Assembly: GCA_964599235.1 (NCBI GenBank)
Contig: CAZRDX010000004.1
Coordinates: 12,659-76,658 of the forward strand
Reading direction: 5' to 3'
DNA: 64,000 bases
From: DRPN01 sp964599235
Lineage (GTDB): Bacteria > Bacteroidota > Bacteroidia > Bacteroidales > VadinHA17
Positions 47,034 through 56,113 of the stretch are shown here, in pieces. A program made the translations under genes and the position numbers. The notes under the pieces were generated by a model that saw nothing but the letters and a program-made list of their open reading frames with translations, had not been told where the DNA came from and made no database searches. How positions within the stretch are numbered: the stretch's first letter is position 1; every line of letters begins with the position of its first letter.

Positions 47034-49487
47034 ATGACCCCGGCCACCTATGTGGATGTCCTGCTCCCGCGGCCCCTCGAGGGCACCTTCACCTATGCCG
47101 TGCCCGAAGGGATGAGCGTCACCGCCGGCGTGCGTGTCGTCGTGCCCTTCGGCCAGAGGCAGCGTCTCACAGGCCTGGTGCGGCGGCGCGCCCCCGCTCC
47201 CCCCGCCGGCATGGAGATCAAGCCCGTCGAACAGGTCCTCGACGATCAACCACTGGTCACCGAGACCCATTTCCGTTTCTGGGAGTGGATGGCCGACTAC
47301 TATCTCTGCACCCCAGGCGAGGTGATGGACGCCGCCCTCCCCGCCGGCCTGCTGCCCACCTTCCACCTCACCTACCGCACCAACCCGGCCTTCGGTGACC
47401 TGGCCACCCTCGACGAAAAAGAGCGGGAACTCTTCTTCCTCCTCGAGGGACGGGAGGAGCTCACCCGCGAGGAGCTGGAAAAGATAGTGCCGGGACGGCG
47501 TCTCACCGGTTTGCTGCGCTCCCTCCTGGAAAAAGGGGCTGTGGTCGAGGGAGGCCGGCTCGTCGACACCTTCCGTCCCCGCACCGAGAAGTATGTCCGT
47601 CTGCGTTTCGTCCCCACCCCCGAACGTCTCGAGGTTCTTGCCGGCGAGCTGCGCCGTGCCCCCCGCCAGTGGGAGATGGTGCTCACCCTCGCCGGCGGGG
47701 AGAGCGGGGGTGCGCCGCCGCTTCTGCTGCGCCGCGAGCTGCTGCAACGCCATCCTTCCCCCGCCGCCCTCCGGGCCCTCATCGACAAGGGCCTCGCCGA
47801 AGAGGTGGAGCGCACCGTCAGCCGTCTGGAGCGGGGCACCCCCGGCCGGGTCGACCTCCACGAGCTCACCCCGCCGCAGCAGCAGGCCCTCGGGGAGATA
47901 CGCCGCGCCTTCCGTGACCATCCCACCGTCCTGCTCCACGGCATCACCTCCTCCGGCAAGACGGAGATCTACTTTCACCTCATCCACGACCAGCTCAGAC
48001 AGGGCAGGCAGGTGCTCTACCTCCTGCCCGAGATCGCCATCACGGGCCAGATGATCGACCGTCTGCGCCGGGCTTTCGGCGACCTGGCCGGCATCTACCA
48101 CTCCCGTTACAACGACCGCGAGCGGGTGGAGGTGTGGCGTAACGTGGCGGGCCTCGACACGGTGAAGCCGCTGGCCATCGTGCTGGGGGTACGTTCGGCC
48201 CTCTTCCTGCCTTTCCGCCAGCTGGGGCTGATCATCGTCGACGAGGAACACGAGACCACCTACAAGCAGGACGCCACGGCCCCGCGCTATCATGCCCGCG
48301 ATGCGGCGGTGGTGCTGGGTCGTCTCATGGGAGCTCCCGTGCTGCTGGGGTCGGCCACACCCGCGCTGGAGACCTACTACAACGCCCGCACAGGCAAGTA
48401 TGCCCTGGTGGAGCTGCAGGAACGCTACGGCCAGCTGCTGCCCCCCGAGGTGCAGGTGGTCGACATGAAGAAAAGCTACAAACAGCGGCGGGTGAAGGGC
48501 CATCTCTCCGTCCCCCTCTACGAGGCGGTGCGCCGGGCCCTCGACGAGGGGGAACAGGTGATCCTCTTCCAGAACCGCCGCGGCTTCTCTCCCTACATCC
48601 AGTGCGAGGAGTGCGGCTGGATACCCTACTGCCGCCACTGCGACGTGAGCCTCACCTACCATCAGCAGGAGCGCCGGCTGGTATGCCACTACTGCGGCTA
48701 CACGGAACCCCTGCCCTCACAGTGCCCCCAGTGCGGTTCATCCCGCCTGCGCACCCGCGGCTTCGGCACCGAGAAGGTGGAAGAGGAGGTGCGGCTGCTC
48801 TTCCCCGACGCCCGTCCCGCCCGTCTCGACCTCGACACCGCCGGCACGAGGAAGAACTACCTGCGTATCCTCCGCGACTTTGAGGAAGGACGCACCAACA
48901 TCTTCATCGGCACCCAGATGATCACCAAAGGGCTCGACTTCGGCCGGGTGCAGGTGGTGGGTATCCTCAATGCCGACAACATGCTTCATTTCCCCGATTT
49001 CCGTGCCTGGGAGCGCAGCTACCAGCTGATGGCGCAGGTGAGCGGACGTGCCGGCCGCCGCGACCGCCGCGGCAAGGTGATCATCCAGACCTTCGACCCC
49101 GGCCATCCCGTGCTGCGCGACGTGATGAACCACGACTACTTCCACATGTACCGCGAACAGTTGCGCGAACGCCGTCAGTTCCGCTATCCGCCCTTCTACC
49201 GTCTCATACGCATCATCCTGAAACACCGCCGTCAGGCCACCGTCGAGGCGGCCGCCACCGCCCTCGCCCAACAGCTGCGCAGATCGTTCGGCGACCTGGT
49301 GCTGGGGCCTGAATATGCCTTCATCCCCCGCCTGCGCAACCGCTACATCCAGCAGATCATGCTCAAGATCAAAAGAAACACCGACAGGGAAAAAGCCCGC
49401 AGCATCCTGCTCCGCTTCGAGGAACAGCTCCACACCCGCCCCGAGTACAAAGGCCTCACCTTCATCAACGACGTCGATCCCGTATGA
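47034..49487 (+). CDS. priA: Primosomal protein N' (replication restart helicase PriA)
   Basis: An 817-residue PriA. The N-terminal 3'-DNA-binding domain opens with YVDVLLPRPLEGTFTYAVPEG. Walker A LLHGITSSGKTE is at ~300-311, the DEEH box at ~401-404 (IIVDEEHETTYKQD), and the zinc-binding region with eight cysteines (QCEECGWIPYCRHCDVSL; CHYCGYTEPLPSQCPQCGSS) at ~523-580. The helicase C-terminal half has FIGTQMITKGLDF and SGRAGR. It reloads the replisome at stalled forks. In operon with pfkA. Confidence 0.95.
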   Translation: MTPATYVDVLLPRPLEGTFTYAVPEGMSVTAGVRVVVPFGQRQRLTGLVRRRAPAPPAGMEIKPVEQVLDDQPLVTETHFRFWEWMADYYLCTPGEVMDAALPAGLLPTFHLTYRTNPAFGDLATLDEKERELFFLLEGREELTREELEKIVPGRRLTGLLRSLLEKGAVVEGGRLVDTFRPRTEKYVRLRFVPTPERLEVLAGELRRAPRQWEMVLTLAGGESGGAPPLLLRRELLQRHPSPAALRALIDKGLAEEVERTVSRLERGTPGRVDLHELTPPQQQALGEIRRAFRDHPTVLLHGITSSGKTEIYFHLIHDQLRQGRQVLYLLPEIAITGQMIDRLRRAFGDLAGIYHSRYNDRERVEVWRNVAGLDTVKPLAIVLGVRSALFLPFRQLGLIIVDEEHETTYKQDATAPRYHARDAAVVLGRLMGAPVLLGSATPALETYYNARTGKYALVELQERYGQLLPPEVQVVDMKKSYKQRRVKGHLSVPLYEAVRRALDEGEQVILFQNRRGFSPYIQCEECGWIPYCRHCDVSLTYHQQERRLVCHYCGYTEPLPSQCPQCGSSRLRTRGFGTEKVEEEVRLLFPDARPARLDLDTAGTRKNYLRILRDFEEGRTNIFIGTQMITKGLDFGRVQVVGILNADNMLHFPDFRAWERSYQLMAQVSGRAGRRDRRGKVIIQTFDPGHPVLRDVMNHDYFHMYREQLRERRQFRYPPFYRLIRIILKHRRQATVEAAATALAQQLRRSFGDLVLGPEYAFIPRLRNRYIQQIMLKIKRNTDREKARSILLRFEEQLHTRPEYKGLTFINDVDPV

Positions 49488-49532
49488 CACCCGCTTCTTT
49501 TCCCCGGCGCTTGTGCTTCAGCGGAATTCTCC

Positions 49533-49540
49533 TAATTTTG
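49533..49540 (+). promoter_or_regulatory. -7 promoter element for DUF6165-GT9
   Basis: TAATTTTG, exact TAnnTTTG, with CTTG (49510-49513) 19 bp upstream as a possible -33. It lies 25 bp before the ATG at 49566. Confidence 0.55.
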
Positions 49541-49565
49541 CCGGTACAACCCACACGCAGTAAAG

Positions 49566-49937
49566 ATGAAGATAGAAGTATCCAACGGCGAGATCATCGA
49601 CAAGCTGACGATCCTGGAGATCAAGCTGGAGAAGATCGACGACCCTGCCAAACGCCGCAACATCGAAAAGGAGTACCGTCTGCTGCGGGAGGCGGCGTCC
49701 GGCCTCCTCTCGCCCGATGATCCGCTCTACCGCGAGCTCAAGGAGGTGAACCTGCGTCTGTGGGAGATCGAGGATCATATACGCGACCTGGAACGCCGCA
49801 AGGATTTCGGCGACGATTTTATCCGCACCGCCCGCTCGGTCTACCGCGAGAACGACCGCCGTGCGGCGATCAAGCGCGCCATCAACGAACGTACCGGTTC
49901 GGGCCTTACCGAAGAGAAATCGTACCAACCTTACTGA
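49566..49937 (+). CDS. DUF6165-like protein
   Basis: A 123-residue mostly helical protein: MKIEVSNGEIIDKLTILEIKLEKIDDPAKRRNIEKEYRLL, then KEVNLRLWEIEDHIRDLERRKDFGDDFIRTARSVYRENDRRAAIKRAINE. I believe this is the DUF6165 family (moderate confidence), often found next to sugar transferase genes. Its function is unknown. It starts 1 bp before the GT9 gene, which is a strong co-translation link, so a role in cell-surface glycan assembly is plausible. Confidence 0.7.
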   Translation: MKIEVSNGEIIDKLTILEIKLEKIDDPAKRRNIEKEYRLLREAASGLLSPDDPLYRELKEVNLRLWEIEDHIRDLERRKDFGDDFIRTARSVYRENDRRAAIKRAINERTGSGLTEEKSYQPY

Positions 49938-49938
49938 G

Positions 49939-50955
49939 ATGCATTTTCTGGTGATGCGCTTCTCGGCCATGGGCGACGTGGCGCTGACGGTGCCGGCCCT
50001 GCGGGCGGCGCTGGAGGGCAACGACGACCTGCGTCTCACGGTGGCTACGCGTCCCCTCTTCGCTCCGTTCTTTTCCGGGCTGCCGCGCACCCGTCTCTTC
50101 ACACCCGACCTGAAGGAGTACCCGGGGCTGGGAGGATTGCGGCGCCTCTATCACGACCTGCGTGCCGGCAGCAGTTACGATGCCGTGCTCGACCTGCACG
50201 ATGTGCTGCGGACCAAGATTCTGCGTCGTCATTTCCGTCGCACGGGTGTGCCTGTTCATGTCATCGACAAGGGACGCCGGGAGAAAAGACTGCTGTTGTG
50301 GGGAGTACACAAGGGACCCTTGCGGCACACCGTGGAGCGTTACCTCGACGTGTTCCGGGCTGCAGGCATCACCCCTGCGGAGGTCCGTCCGCCCTATCTG
50401 AAGACGGACGCTCATGACCTCCCCGCCGGAGGCGATCCTGCGGTCGGCTTCGCCCCAACCGCCCGGCATCCTCTCAAATGGTGGCCTCCTCACCTTGAGG
50501 TGGCATTCCTGAAGGAGCTGCCCCGCCATCTTCCCGGCGTGGTGGTCTATCTTTTCGGCGGTCCCGACGAAGAGGAGACGCTCAGGAACATGGCCCGCGA
50601 GGGGGGCAGCCACGTGCGGACGGTCTGCACCCTGCCCCTGGAACGGCAGCTGGCGCTGATGCAGCAGATGAAGGTGGTGGTCACGATGGACTCGGCCAAC
50701 ATGCACATGGCCACCCTGCTGGGGGTGCCGGTGGTGTCGGTATGGGGTGCCACCCATCCCTGGGCCGGCTTCGGCCCCTGGCAGGGCGACGAACGTCTCA
50801 TCGTCCAGATACCGCGCGAGGAGCTGCGGTGCCGTCCCTGCACCATCTACGGCAAAGGCTCCTGCCGCCGCCGCGACCTGGCCTGCCTGCACCGCATCAC
50901 CCCCGACCGGGTGATCGAAAAAGTGCTGCTGGCACTGAAGCCGTCCCGACCATAA
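49939..50955 (+). CDS. Family 9 glycosyltransferase (heptosyltransferase-like)
   Basis: A 338-residue GT-B glycosyltransferase. It starts MHFLVMRFSAMGDVALTVPALRAAL (the heptosyltransferase FSxxGDV motif). The second half has VGFAPTARHPLKWWP, VVTMDSANMHMATLLGVPVVSVWGATHPWAGFGPW and the Cys-rich C-terminus (CRPCTIYGKGSCRRRDLACL) usual in GT9. Such enzymes add heptose or a related sugar to the lipopolysaccharide core. The gene follows DUF6165 by 1 bp. Confidence 0.88.
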   Translation: MHFLVMRFSAMGDVALTVPALRAALEGNDDLRLTVATRPLFAPFFSGLPRTRLFTPDLKEYPGLGGLRRLYHDLRAGSSYDAVLDLHDVLRTKILRRHFRRTGVPVHVIDKGRREKRLLLWGVHKGPLRHTVERYLDVFRAAGITPAEVRPPYLKTDAHDLPAGGDPAVGFAPTARHPLKWWPPHLEVAFLKELPRHLPGVVVYLFGGPDEEETLRNMAREGGSHVRTVCTLPLERQLALMQQMKVVVTMDSANMHMATLLGVPVVSVWGATHPWAGFGPWQGDERLIVQIPREELRCRPCTIYGKGSCRRRDLACLHRITPDRVIEKVLLALKPSRP

Positions 50956-50973
50956 GAGAAATTTCTCCCGCCA

Positions 50974-51870
50974 CTAAGGATGACCGTGTATCAGCTCCCG
51001 GCCATGCCCGCGATCGTACTCGGGCTGGATGTTGATGTGGGTGATCCCCATGGTGTTCAGCTCCTTCTCCAGCTGATCAAGGATCTCATCAAAACGGCTG
51101 ACGGGGATGTCCCGTGCAAGATCGACATGTGCTTCCAGCAGCGTCTCATGGTCGTCGAGCTGCCAGACATGAAGATGATGCACACCCTGTATCTCGGAGT
51201 ACCGGGTCATTCTCTCGACGATACGATCGATGTCGACATGGGGTGGGGTGAACTCCATGAAGATGCGCACGGCCGTGGCGATGATCTGCCAGGCAGCCCG
51301 GATGAGATAGAGGGCGATGGCGAGGGTGATCAGGGGGTCGACACGGCTCCATCCGAGGTAACGGATGGCAAGGCCGCCGACCAGGACGGCAATGGAGGTG
51401 AGCATGTCGGTGAAGAGATGCAGGAGCGCCGAGCGCATGTTCATGCTGTGCCGGGCATCCCGGCGTATGAGCAACACACTGGCACCGTTGAGAAGGATGC
51501 TCAGCAGGGCCAGCCAGATGACCGGCCCGCCCTCCACCGGCACCGGATGGAACAGACGCCGTACCGCCCCGGCAATGAGGAAGAGCGCGATGACGAGGAG
51601 GGTGGCGGCGTTGAAGAAACCGGCCAGGATCTCGGCACGCCGGTAGCCGAAGGTACGCTGGACCGTACTGCGCTCACGGGCCAGACGACGGGCACCCCAG
51701 CTGATGAGCAGGGCCAGCACATCGCTGAAATTATGCAGGGCATCGGAGAGGAGGGCCATGCTGCCGCTCACCACACCTCCGATCACCTCCGCGAGGGTGA
51801 TGACCAGGTTGAGGAGCACCGTCAGAGCGATGCGCCCGCTTCCGTGAGGATGTTCGTGACCGTGTTCCAT
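50974..51870 (-). CDS. Cation diffusion facilitator (zinc/cobalt-type exporter)
   Basis: A 298-residue CDF protein. It has a His-rich N-terminus (MEHGHEHPHGSG), six transmembrane helices and the metal site ALLSDALHNFSDVL (HxxxD-type, helix 2), with helix 5 residues HLFTDMLTS. A cytoplasmic C-terminal domain (~205-298) holds HHLHVWQLDDHETLLEAHVDL. It probably exports zinc, cobalt or another divalent metal by proton exchange. The 56-bp palindrome array just upstream, overlapping a near-consensus -7 box (TATATTTC, 51900-51907 on minus), could be its metal-sensing control site. Confidence 0.92.
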   Translation of the reverse strand: MEHGHEHPHGSGRIALTVLLNLVITLAEVIGGVVSGSMALLSDALHNFSDVLALLISWGARRLARERSTVQRTFGYRRAEILAGFFNAATLLVIALFLIAGAVRRLFHPVPVEGGPVIWLALLSILLNGASVLLIRRDARHSMNMRSALLHLFTDMLTSIAVLVGGLAIRYLGWSRVDPLITLAIALYLIRAAWQIIATAVRIFMEFTPPHVDIDRIVERMTRYSEIQGVHHLHVWQLDDHETLLEAHVDLARDIPVSRFDEILDQLEKELNTMGITHINIQPEYDRGHGRELIHGHP

Positions 51871-51904
51871 AACCTTTCGATCGCTCCTCCCGGAAGGCAG
51901 AAAT

Positions 51905-51960
51905 ATAGGTATTTAAATACCTATTTAAATGCCTATTAAAATACCTATTTAAATAGGTAT
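51905..51960 (-). repeat. Array of two perfect 20-bp palindromes upstream of the metal exporter
   Basis: ATAGGTATTTAAATACCTAT (51905-51924) and ATACCTATTTAAATAGGTAT (51941-51960) are both perfect palindromes. Between them the 12-bp unit ACCTATTTAAAT occurs at 51919-51930, as GCCTATTAAAAT at 51931-51942 and again at 51943-51954. The AT-rich block stands out from the GC-rich surroundings. It lies 35-90 bp upstream of the exporter ATG and overlaps the candidate -7 box, so it probably binds a dimeric repressor at several sites. Confidence 0.8.
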
Positions 51961-51974
51961 AAAGCCGGTCCGGG

Positions 51975-53342
51975 TCATTTCATTTCACGATAAAAATGGT
52001 AGAACCAGGGGATGGTTTCGATCCCCTTGTAGAAGTTGAAGAGGGGGAAGTTCTCGTTGGGGGAATGGATGGCATCCTCATCGAGGCCGAAGCCCATAAG
52101 GATCGACTTGATGCCGAGCACCTCCTCGAAGACGGCGACAATGGGGATGCTGCCGCCGCTGCGTACGGGCACCGGTTTTTTGCCGAAGGTGGTCTCGATG
52201 GCACGGGCGGCCGCCTGATACTCCTTGGAGGTGATGGGACTCACATACCCTTCCCCGCCATGCAGGTAGCGCACCTGCACCTTCACCCCTTCGGGAGCGA
52301 GGGTGGGAAAATGCTCGGTAAAGAGCCGGGCGATCTTCTCCGACTTCTGGTTGGGCACCAGCCGCATGGAGATCTTGGCATGAGCCTTCGAGGGGAGCAC
52401 CGTCTTGGCCCCTTCGCCGGTATAGCCGCTCCAGAGGCCGTTGACGTCGAGCGAAGGACGGATGCCGGTGCGTTCGGGAGTGGTATAGCCTTTCTCACCC
52501 ACCTCCTTATCGATGCCGATGGAAGCACGGAAAGCCTCCGCATCAAAGGGGGCACGGGCCATCTCGGCCCGCTCTTCCTCGCTCACTTCCAGAACATCAT
52601 CATAGAAGCCCGGGATGGTGATGCGATGATCCTCGTCGGTGAGGGAGGCGATCATTTTGGCCAGGGCATTGGCAGGGTTCATCACCGCTCCGCCGTACAG
52701 CCCCGAGTGCAGGTCGCGGTTGGGACCCGTCACCTCCACCTCCATGTAGGCCAGCCCACGCAGCCCTACCGTGATGGAAGGGATATCCGGAGCGATCATA
52801 GTGGTGTCGCTGATGAGGATCACATCCGCCGCCAGTTTCTCCTTGTTCTCCAGACAGAACCGCTTCAGGCTCGGGGAGCCGATCTCTTCCTCTCCTTCGA
52901 TCATGAACTTCACGTTGCACGGCAGGGTGTCCGTCCGTACCATGGACTCGAAGGCTTTCACGTGCATGAACATCTGTCCTTTGTCGTCGTCGGCCCCCCG
53001 TGCATAGATCTTCCCGTCGCGCACCTCCGGCTCGAAAGGGGGCGACTCCCACAACTCCAGCGGCTCGGCCGGCTGCACATCGTAATGACCGTACACCAGC
53101 ACCGTCGGCAGTGCAGGATCGAGGATCTTCTCCCCATATACCACCGGATGACCTTCGGTAGGGATCACCTCCGCATGATCGGCCCCCGACGCCAGCAGGC
53201 TCTCCCGCAAATACTCCGTGGCCCGCAGCATGTCCTCCCTGTGCGCCTCATCGGCACTCACCGAGGGAATACGTATCAGTCCGAACAGCTCCTCCAGGAA
53301 CCGCTCCCTGTTCGCTTCCAGATACTCGTTCGCTTTTTTCAT
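51975..53342 (-). CDS. M20 family metallo-dipeptidase
   Basis: A 455-residue M20 peptidase of the dipeptidase/CNDP type. YGHYDVQP (84-91) gives metal-binding His86 and catalytic-region Asp88. ARGADDDKG (114-122) has the bridging Asp, and EGEEEIGS carries the general-base Glu. The C-terminal His is in DEDAIHSPNENF. A lid/dimerisation domain lies at ~185-330. It is probably cytoplasmic (no signal peptide) and cleaves dipeptides or similar small substrates with two metal ions. It is upstream of the metal exporter but separated by 104 bp with the palindrome array, so independent control is likely. Confidence 0.9.
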   Translation of the reverse strand: MKKANEYLEANRERFLEELFGLIRIPSVSADEAHREDMLRATEYLRESLLASGADHAEVIPTEGHPVVYGEKILDPALPTVLVYGHYDVQPAEPLELWESPPFEPEVRDGKIYARGADDDKGQMFMHVKAFESMVRTDTLPCNVKFMIEGEEEIGSPSLKRFCLENKEKLAADVILISDTTMIAPDIPSITVGLRGLAYMEVEVTGPNRDLHSGLYGGAVMNPANALAKMIASLTDEDHRITIPGFYDDVLEVSEEERAEMARAPFDAEAFRASIGIDKEVGEKGYTTPERTGIRPSLDVNGLWSGYTGEGAKTVLPSKAHAKISMRLVPNQKSEKIARLFTEHFPTLAPEGVKVQVRYLHGGEGYVSPITSKEYQAAARAIETTFGKKPVPVRSGGSIPIVAVFEEVLGIKSILMGFGLDEDAIHSPNENFPLFNFYKGIETIPWFYHFYREMK

Positions 53343-53469
53343 TTCATTATATGCTTAAATATTGTTGTCATGTTTTTTCCCTCCTTTCCCGCAAGGAAGA
53401 AAGCAAGGACAATTTGCGAAATTTTTTTGAGACGGCAGCACAGGAGGAGATGCTTTCGGTCAAGTTTCC

Positions 53470-54057
53470 CTAATCATGGCGCGAGGAATGCCTGATCCAG
53501 GCACGTGCCACCTCGCGCAGCTCGCGGTACCAGGCTTTTCCGAAGCGCCTTTCCAGGGCCTCCCGCAGGAACTCATAAACCCGCACCCCTTCCTTTTCCC
53601 CTTTGGCGAGGGCCGGCCGGCAGTCTTTCCAGAACTCGAAGTTCACGGCCGTGAAATGTTCATACTTGCGGATACGTACCGGGAAAAGATGGCAGGAGAT
53701 GGGTTTGCGGAAAGGGATGCGTTTTTTCTGCCAGGCTTTCTCGATGGCACATTTGTAAATGCCGTGGTCGTCACGGTAGGCGTAAGCGCACTCCCGACCG
53801 TCGATGAGGGGGGTGACCAGGTCGCCGTCGGCGTCGACGACGGAGGTGCCCTGCTCTTCCACGGCCCGGCGGCCGGGCTCCTGCATGTAAGGGCTGAAAC
53901 GGGGATAGAGCTCATTCAGCAGCTCCGCCTCCTCTTCTTCGAGGGGTGCGCCGGAGTCGCCGTGAACGCAGCAGATGCCTTTGCACTGCTGCAGGTCGCA
54001 GACGAAGTGCTTCTCGACGACGTCGAGACTGACCAGCGTATCTCCCAGTTTCAGCAA
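53470..54057 (-). CDS. DUF3109 family protein
   Basis: A 195-residue protein with a Cys-rich N-terminal part: FVCDLQQCKGICCVHGDSGAPLEEEE (~18-43), plus ECAYAY, GIYKCAIE and ISCHLFPVRI. This is the DUF3109 pattern, a cysteine-rich zinc- or Fe-S-type family of unknown function common in Bacteroidota. The start is TTG at 54057; there is no ATG in frame, and the gpmI stop is only 7 bp upstream, so it is translated as part of the gpmI operon. Confidence 0.85.
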   Translation of the reverse strand: MLKLGDTLVSLDVVEKHFVCDLQQCKGICCVHGDSGAPLEEEEAELLNELYPRFSPYMQEPGRRAVEEQGTSVVDADGDLVTPLIDGRECAYAYRDDHGIYKCAIEKAWQKKRIPFRKPISCHLFPVRIRKYEHFTAVNFEFWKDCRPALAKGEKEGVRVYEFLREALERRFGKAWYRELREVARAWIRHSSRHD

Positions 54058-54064
54058 GGGCGGC

Positions 54065-55600
54065 TCATTTCATGGTGATGAGGCTGTGGCCCGTCATCTC
54101 GGGCGGCTGGGGCATGCCCATCAGCTGCAGGACGGTGGGTGCCACGTCGGCAAGGATACCTTTCTCTACCGAGGCCACCCGGTCGGAAACCACAATGATG
54201 GGCACAGGGTTGAGCGAATGGGCGGTGTTGGGCGTGCCGTCAGGGTTGAGGGCATAGTCGGCATTGCCGTGGTCGGCGATGATCACCACCTCGTAGTGAT
54301 GGCTCGTAGCTGCCTCCACCACCTCGCCCACACACTCGTCGACAGCCATCACAGCCTTCCGGATGGCCTCATACACACCCGTATGTCCCACCATGTCACC
54401 ATTGGCGAAGTTGAGCACCACCAGCGAGGCTTCCTCCTTCGCCAGCTCTTTCACGATGGCATCCTTCACCTCGTAAGCGCTCATCTCGGGCTTGAGGTCG
54501 TAGGTGGCCACCTTAGGCGAAGGGATGAGGATGCGCTTCTCACCGGGGAACTCCTCCTCACGCCCGCCGGAGAAGAAAAAGGTGACATGGGCATATTTTT
54601 CCGTCTCGGCGATGCGTATCTGCTGCAGGTCGGCTTTGGAGACCAGTTCACCCAGCGTGTTCTTCACGTTCTCCTTGTCGTAGATGACCCGGATCCCCCG
54701 GAAGGAGTCGTCGTAACGGGTCATGGTAAGATAGTGCAGCGGGATGGTGTGCATGCCGTGTTCGGGCATGTCCTGCTGGGTGAGGGCGATGGTGATCTCC
54801 CGCAGCCGGTCAGTGCGGAAGTTGAAACAGATCACCACGTCACCTTCCTGGATGGTCCCCACGGGCTTGCCCTGTTCGTCGACATGGATGATGGGCTGGA
54901 TGAACTCGTCGGTGACCCCTTCGTCGTAGGAGGCCTGCATGGCTGCCAGCAGGTCGGTGGCCGGCGTGCCCTTGCCGTAGACCATGGCATCATATCCCAC
55001 CTTGATGCGTTCCCACCGTTTGTCACGGTCCATCGTATAGTAACGTCCCGTGATGGTGGCCACCTGGCCGTTGGAGTGTTCCAAGTGCTGCAGGAGCGAA
55101 CGCATGTAACCTATGCCGCTGTGCGGGTCGGTATCGCGGCCGTCGGTGAGGGCATGGACATAGACCTTCTTCAGACCGTAATCGCCGGTGATGTCGCACA
55201 GCTTGTAAAGATGCTTGTCGAGGGAGTGCACACCGCCGTCGCTGACGAGACCCAGGAAATGGACCGCTTTGTCGTGGTCGCGGGCATATTCCATGGCCTC
55301 CACCAGCACCGGGTTGCGGGCGAAGCTGCCATCCTCGATGGCCTTGTTGATACGCACCAGGTCCTGATAAACGATGCGTCCTGCTCCGATGTTGAGATGT
55401 CCCACCTCCGAGTTGCCCATCTGTCCTTCGGGCAACCCTACATGCTCCCCGCAGGTGAGCAAGGTGGCATGGGGATAACGCTCTTTCAGACGGTCAATGT
55501 TGGGCGTGGGCGTGTTCCAGATCACATCGGCCTCCGAGTGGTCGCCCTCACCCCAGCCGTCGAGGATCATCAGCAAAACATTATTCACGTTCTTCTCCAT
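54065..55600 (-). CDS. gpmI: 2,3-bisphosphoglycerate-independent phosphoglycerate mutase
   Basis: A 511-residue iPGM. It starts MEKNVNNVLLMILDGWGEGD, with the phosphatase-domain Asp14. The nucleophile Ser64 is in GLPEGQMGNSEVGHLNIGAGR. SDGGVHS, HALTDGRDTDP, CFNFRTDR and the C-terminal IIADHGNAD and GMPQPPEMTGHSL follow. It interconverts 3- and 2-phosphoglycerate and needs Mn(II). The ATG at 55600 is the family start; the frame is open beyond it. In operon with a small secreted protein upstream and DUF3109 downstream. Confidence 0.95.
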   Translation of the reverse strand: MEKNVNNVLLMILDGWGEGDHSEADVIWNTPTPNIDRLKERYPHATLLTCGEHVGLPEGQMGNSEVGHLNIGAGRIVYQDLVRINKAIEDGSFARNPVLVEAMEYARDHDKAVHFLGLVSDGGVHSLDKHLYKLCDITGDYGLKKVYVHALTDGRDTDPHSGIGYMRSLLQHLEHSNGQVATITGRYYTMDRDKRWERIKVGYDAMVYGKGTPATDLLAAMQASYDEGVTDEFIQPIIHVDEQGKPVGTIQEGDVVICFNFRTDRLREITIALTQQDMPEHGMHTIPLHYLTMTRYDDSFRGIRVIYDKENVKNTLGELVSKADLQQIRIAETEKYAHVTFFFSGGREEEFPGEKRILIPSPKVATYDLKPEMSAYEVKDAIVKELAKEEASLVVLNFANGDMVGHTGVYEAIRKAVMAVDECVGEVVEAATSHHYEVVIIADHGNADYALNPDGTPNTAHSLNPVPIIVVSDRVASVEKGILADVAPTVLQLMGMPQPPEMTGHSLITMK

Positions 55601-55626
55601 CTTTTTTCTTTTCAGCAATATCAGAT

Positions 55627-56073
55627 TCACAATCTTATCTTGTCCGGCAGACGGAGGATCTCTTCCACTGCCAGATACCGTTCTTTCTTCCGTATGCGGT
55701 AACCGATCACCAGCTCCTTGTCCCTGAGCGAGGGGGGCAGGTTGCTTTTCCCGTCATCACCGGTTGTCTTCTCTTTTTCCTGCCGGCTTGCCCGCAGCAG
55801 GAGAGTATCGCCCGCCACGAAGGTGTTCGTCCGTTCCTTTCCCGGCCAGCTCAGCACCTCCACTCCCAGCGGCCGGCCGTAGCTGTATATTTCATCAAAT
55901 GCTAAAATATCACTTGACCTCTCTGCTTTCACCAGCACCTCGTAACCGACCGTCACCGGAGTCTCGGGACGCCCCGGCAGCTGGCGTGCCGAGGTGGCAT
56001 GCAACACCTCCACCACCGGGCGATGGCACGGCACGGTCATGAACAGGAACGCTATGAGCAAAAAGCTTTTCAT
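55627..56073 (-). CDS. Small secreted protein of unknown function
   Basis: A 148-residue protein with a signal peptide (MKSFLLIAFLFMTVPCHRP). The Cys at position 16 does not form a typical lipobox (TVPC). The rest is beta-rich and charged (VGYEVLVKAERSSDILAFDEIYSYGRPLGVEVLSWPGKERTNTFVAGDTLLLRAS; GYRIRKKERYLAVEEI). I do not recognise a family. It precedes gpmI by 26 bp and has a -7 element upstream. Confidence 0.6.
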   Translation of the reverse strand: MKSFLLIAFLFMTVPCHRPVVEVLHATSARQLPGRPETPVTVGYEVLVKAERSSDILAFDEIYSYGRPLGVEVLSWPGKERTNTFVAGDTLLLRASRQEKEKTTGDDGKSNLPPSLRDKELVIGYRIRKKERYLAVEEILRLPDKIRL

Positions 56074-56096
56074 GGCTGAAAGGATCCGGCGGGAAG

Positions 56097-56104
56097 CAAA
56101 GTTA
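56097..56104 (-). promoter_or_regulatory. -7 promoter element for the small secreted protein-gpmI operon
   Basis: TAACTTTG on the minus strand, exact TAnnTTTG, 23 bp before the ATG at 56073, just past the aroK stop. Confidence 0.55.
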
Positions 56105-56113
56105 CAAAAAAAA

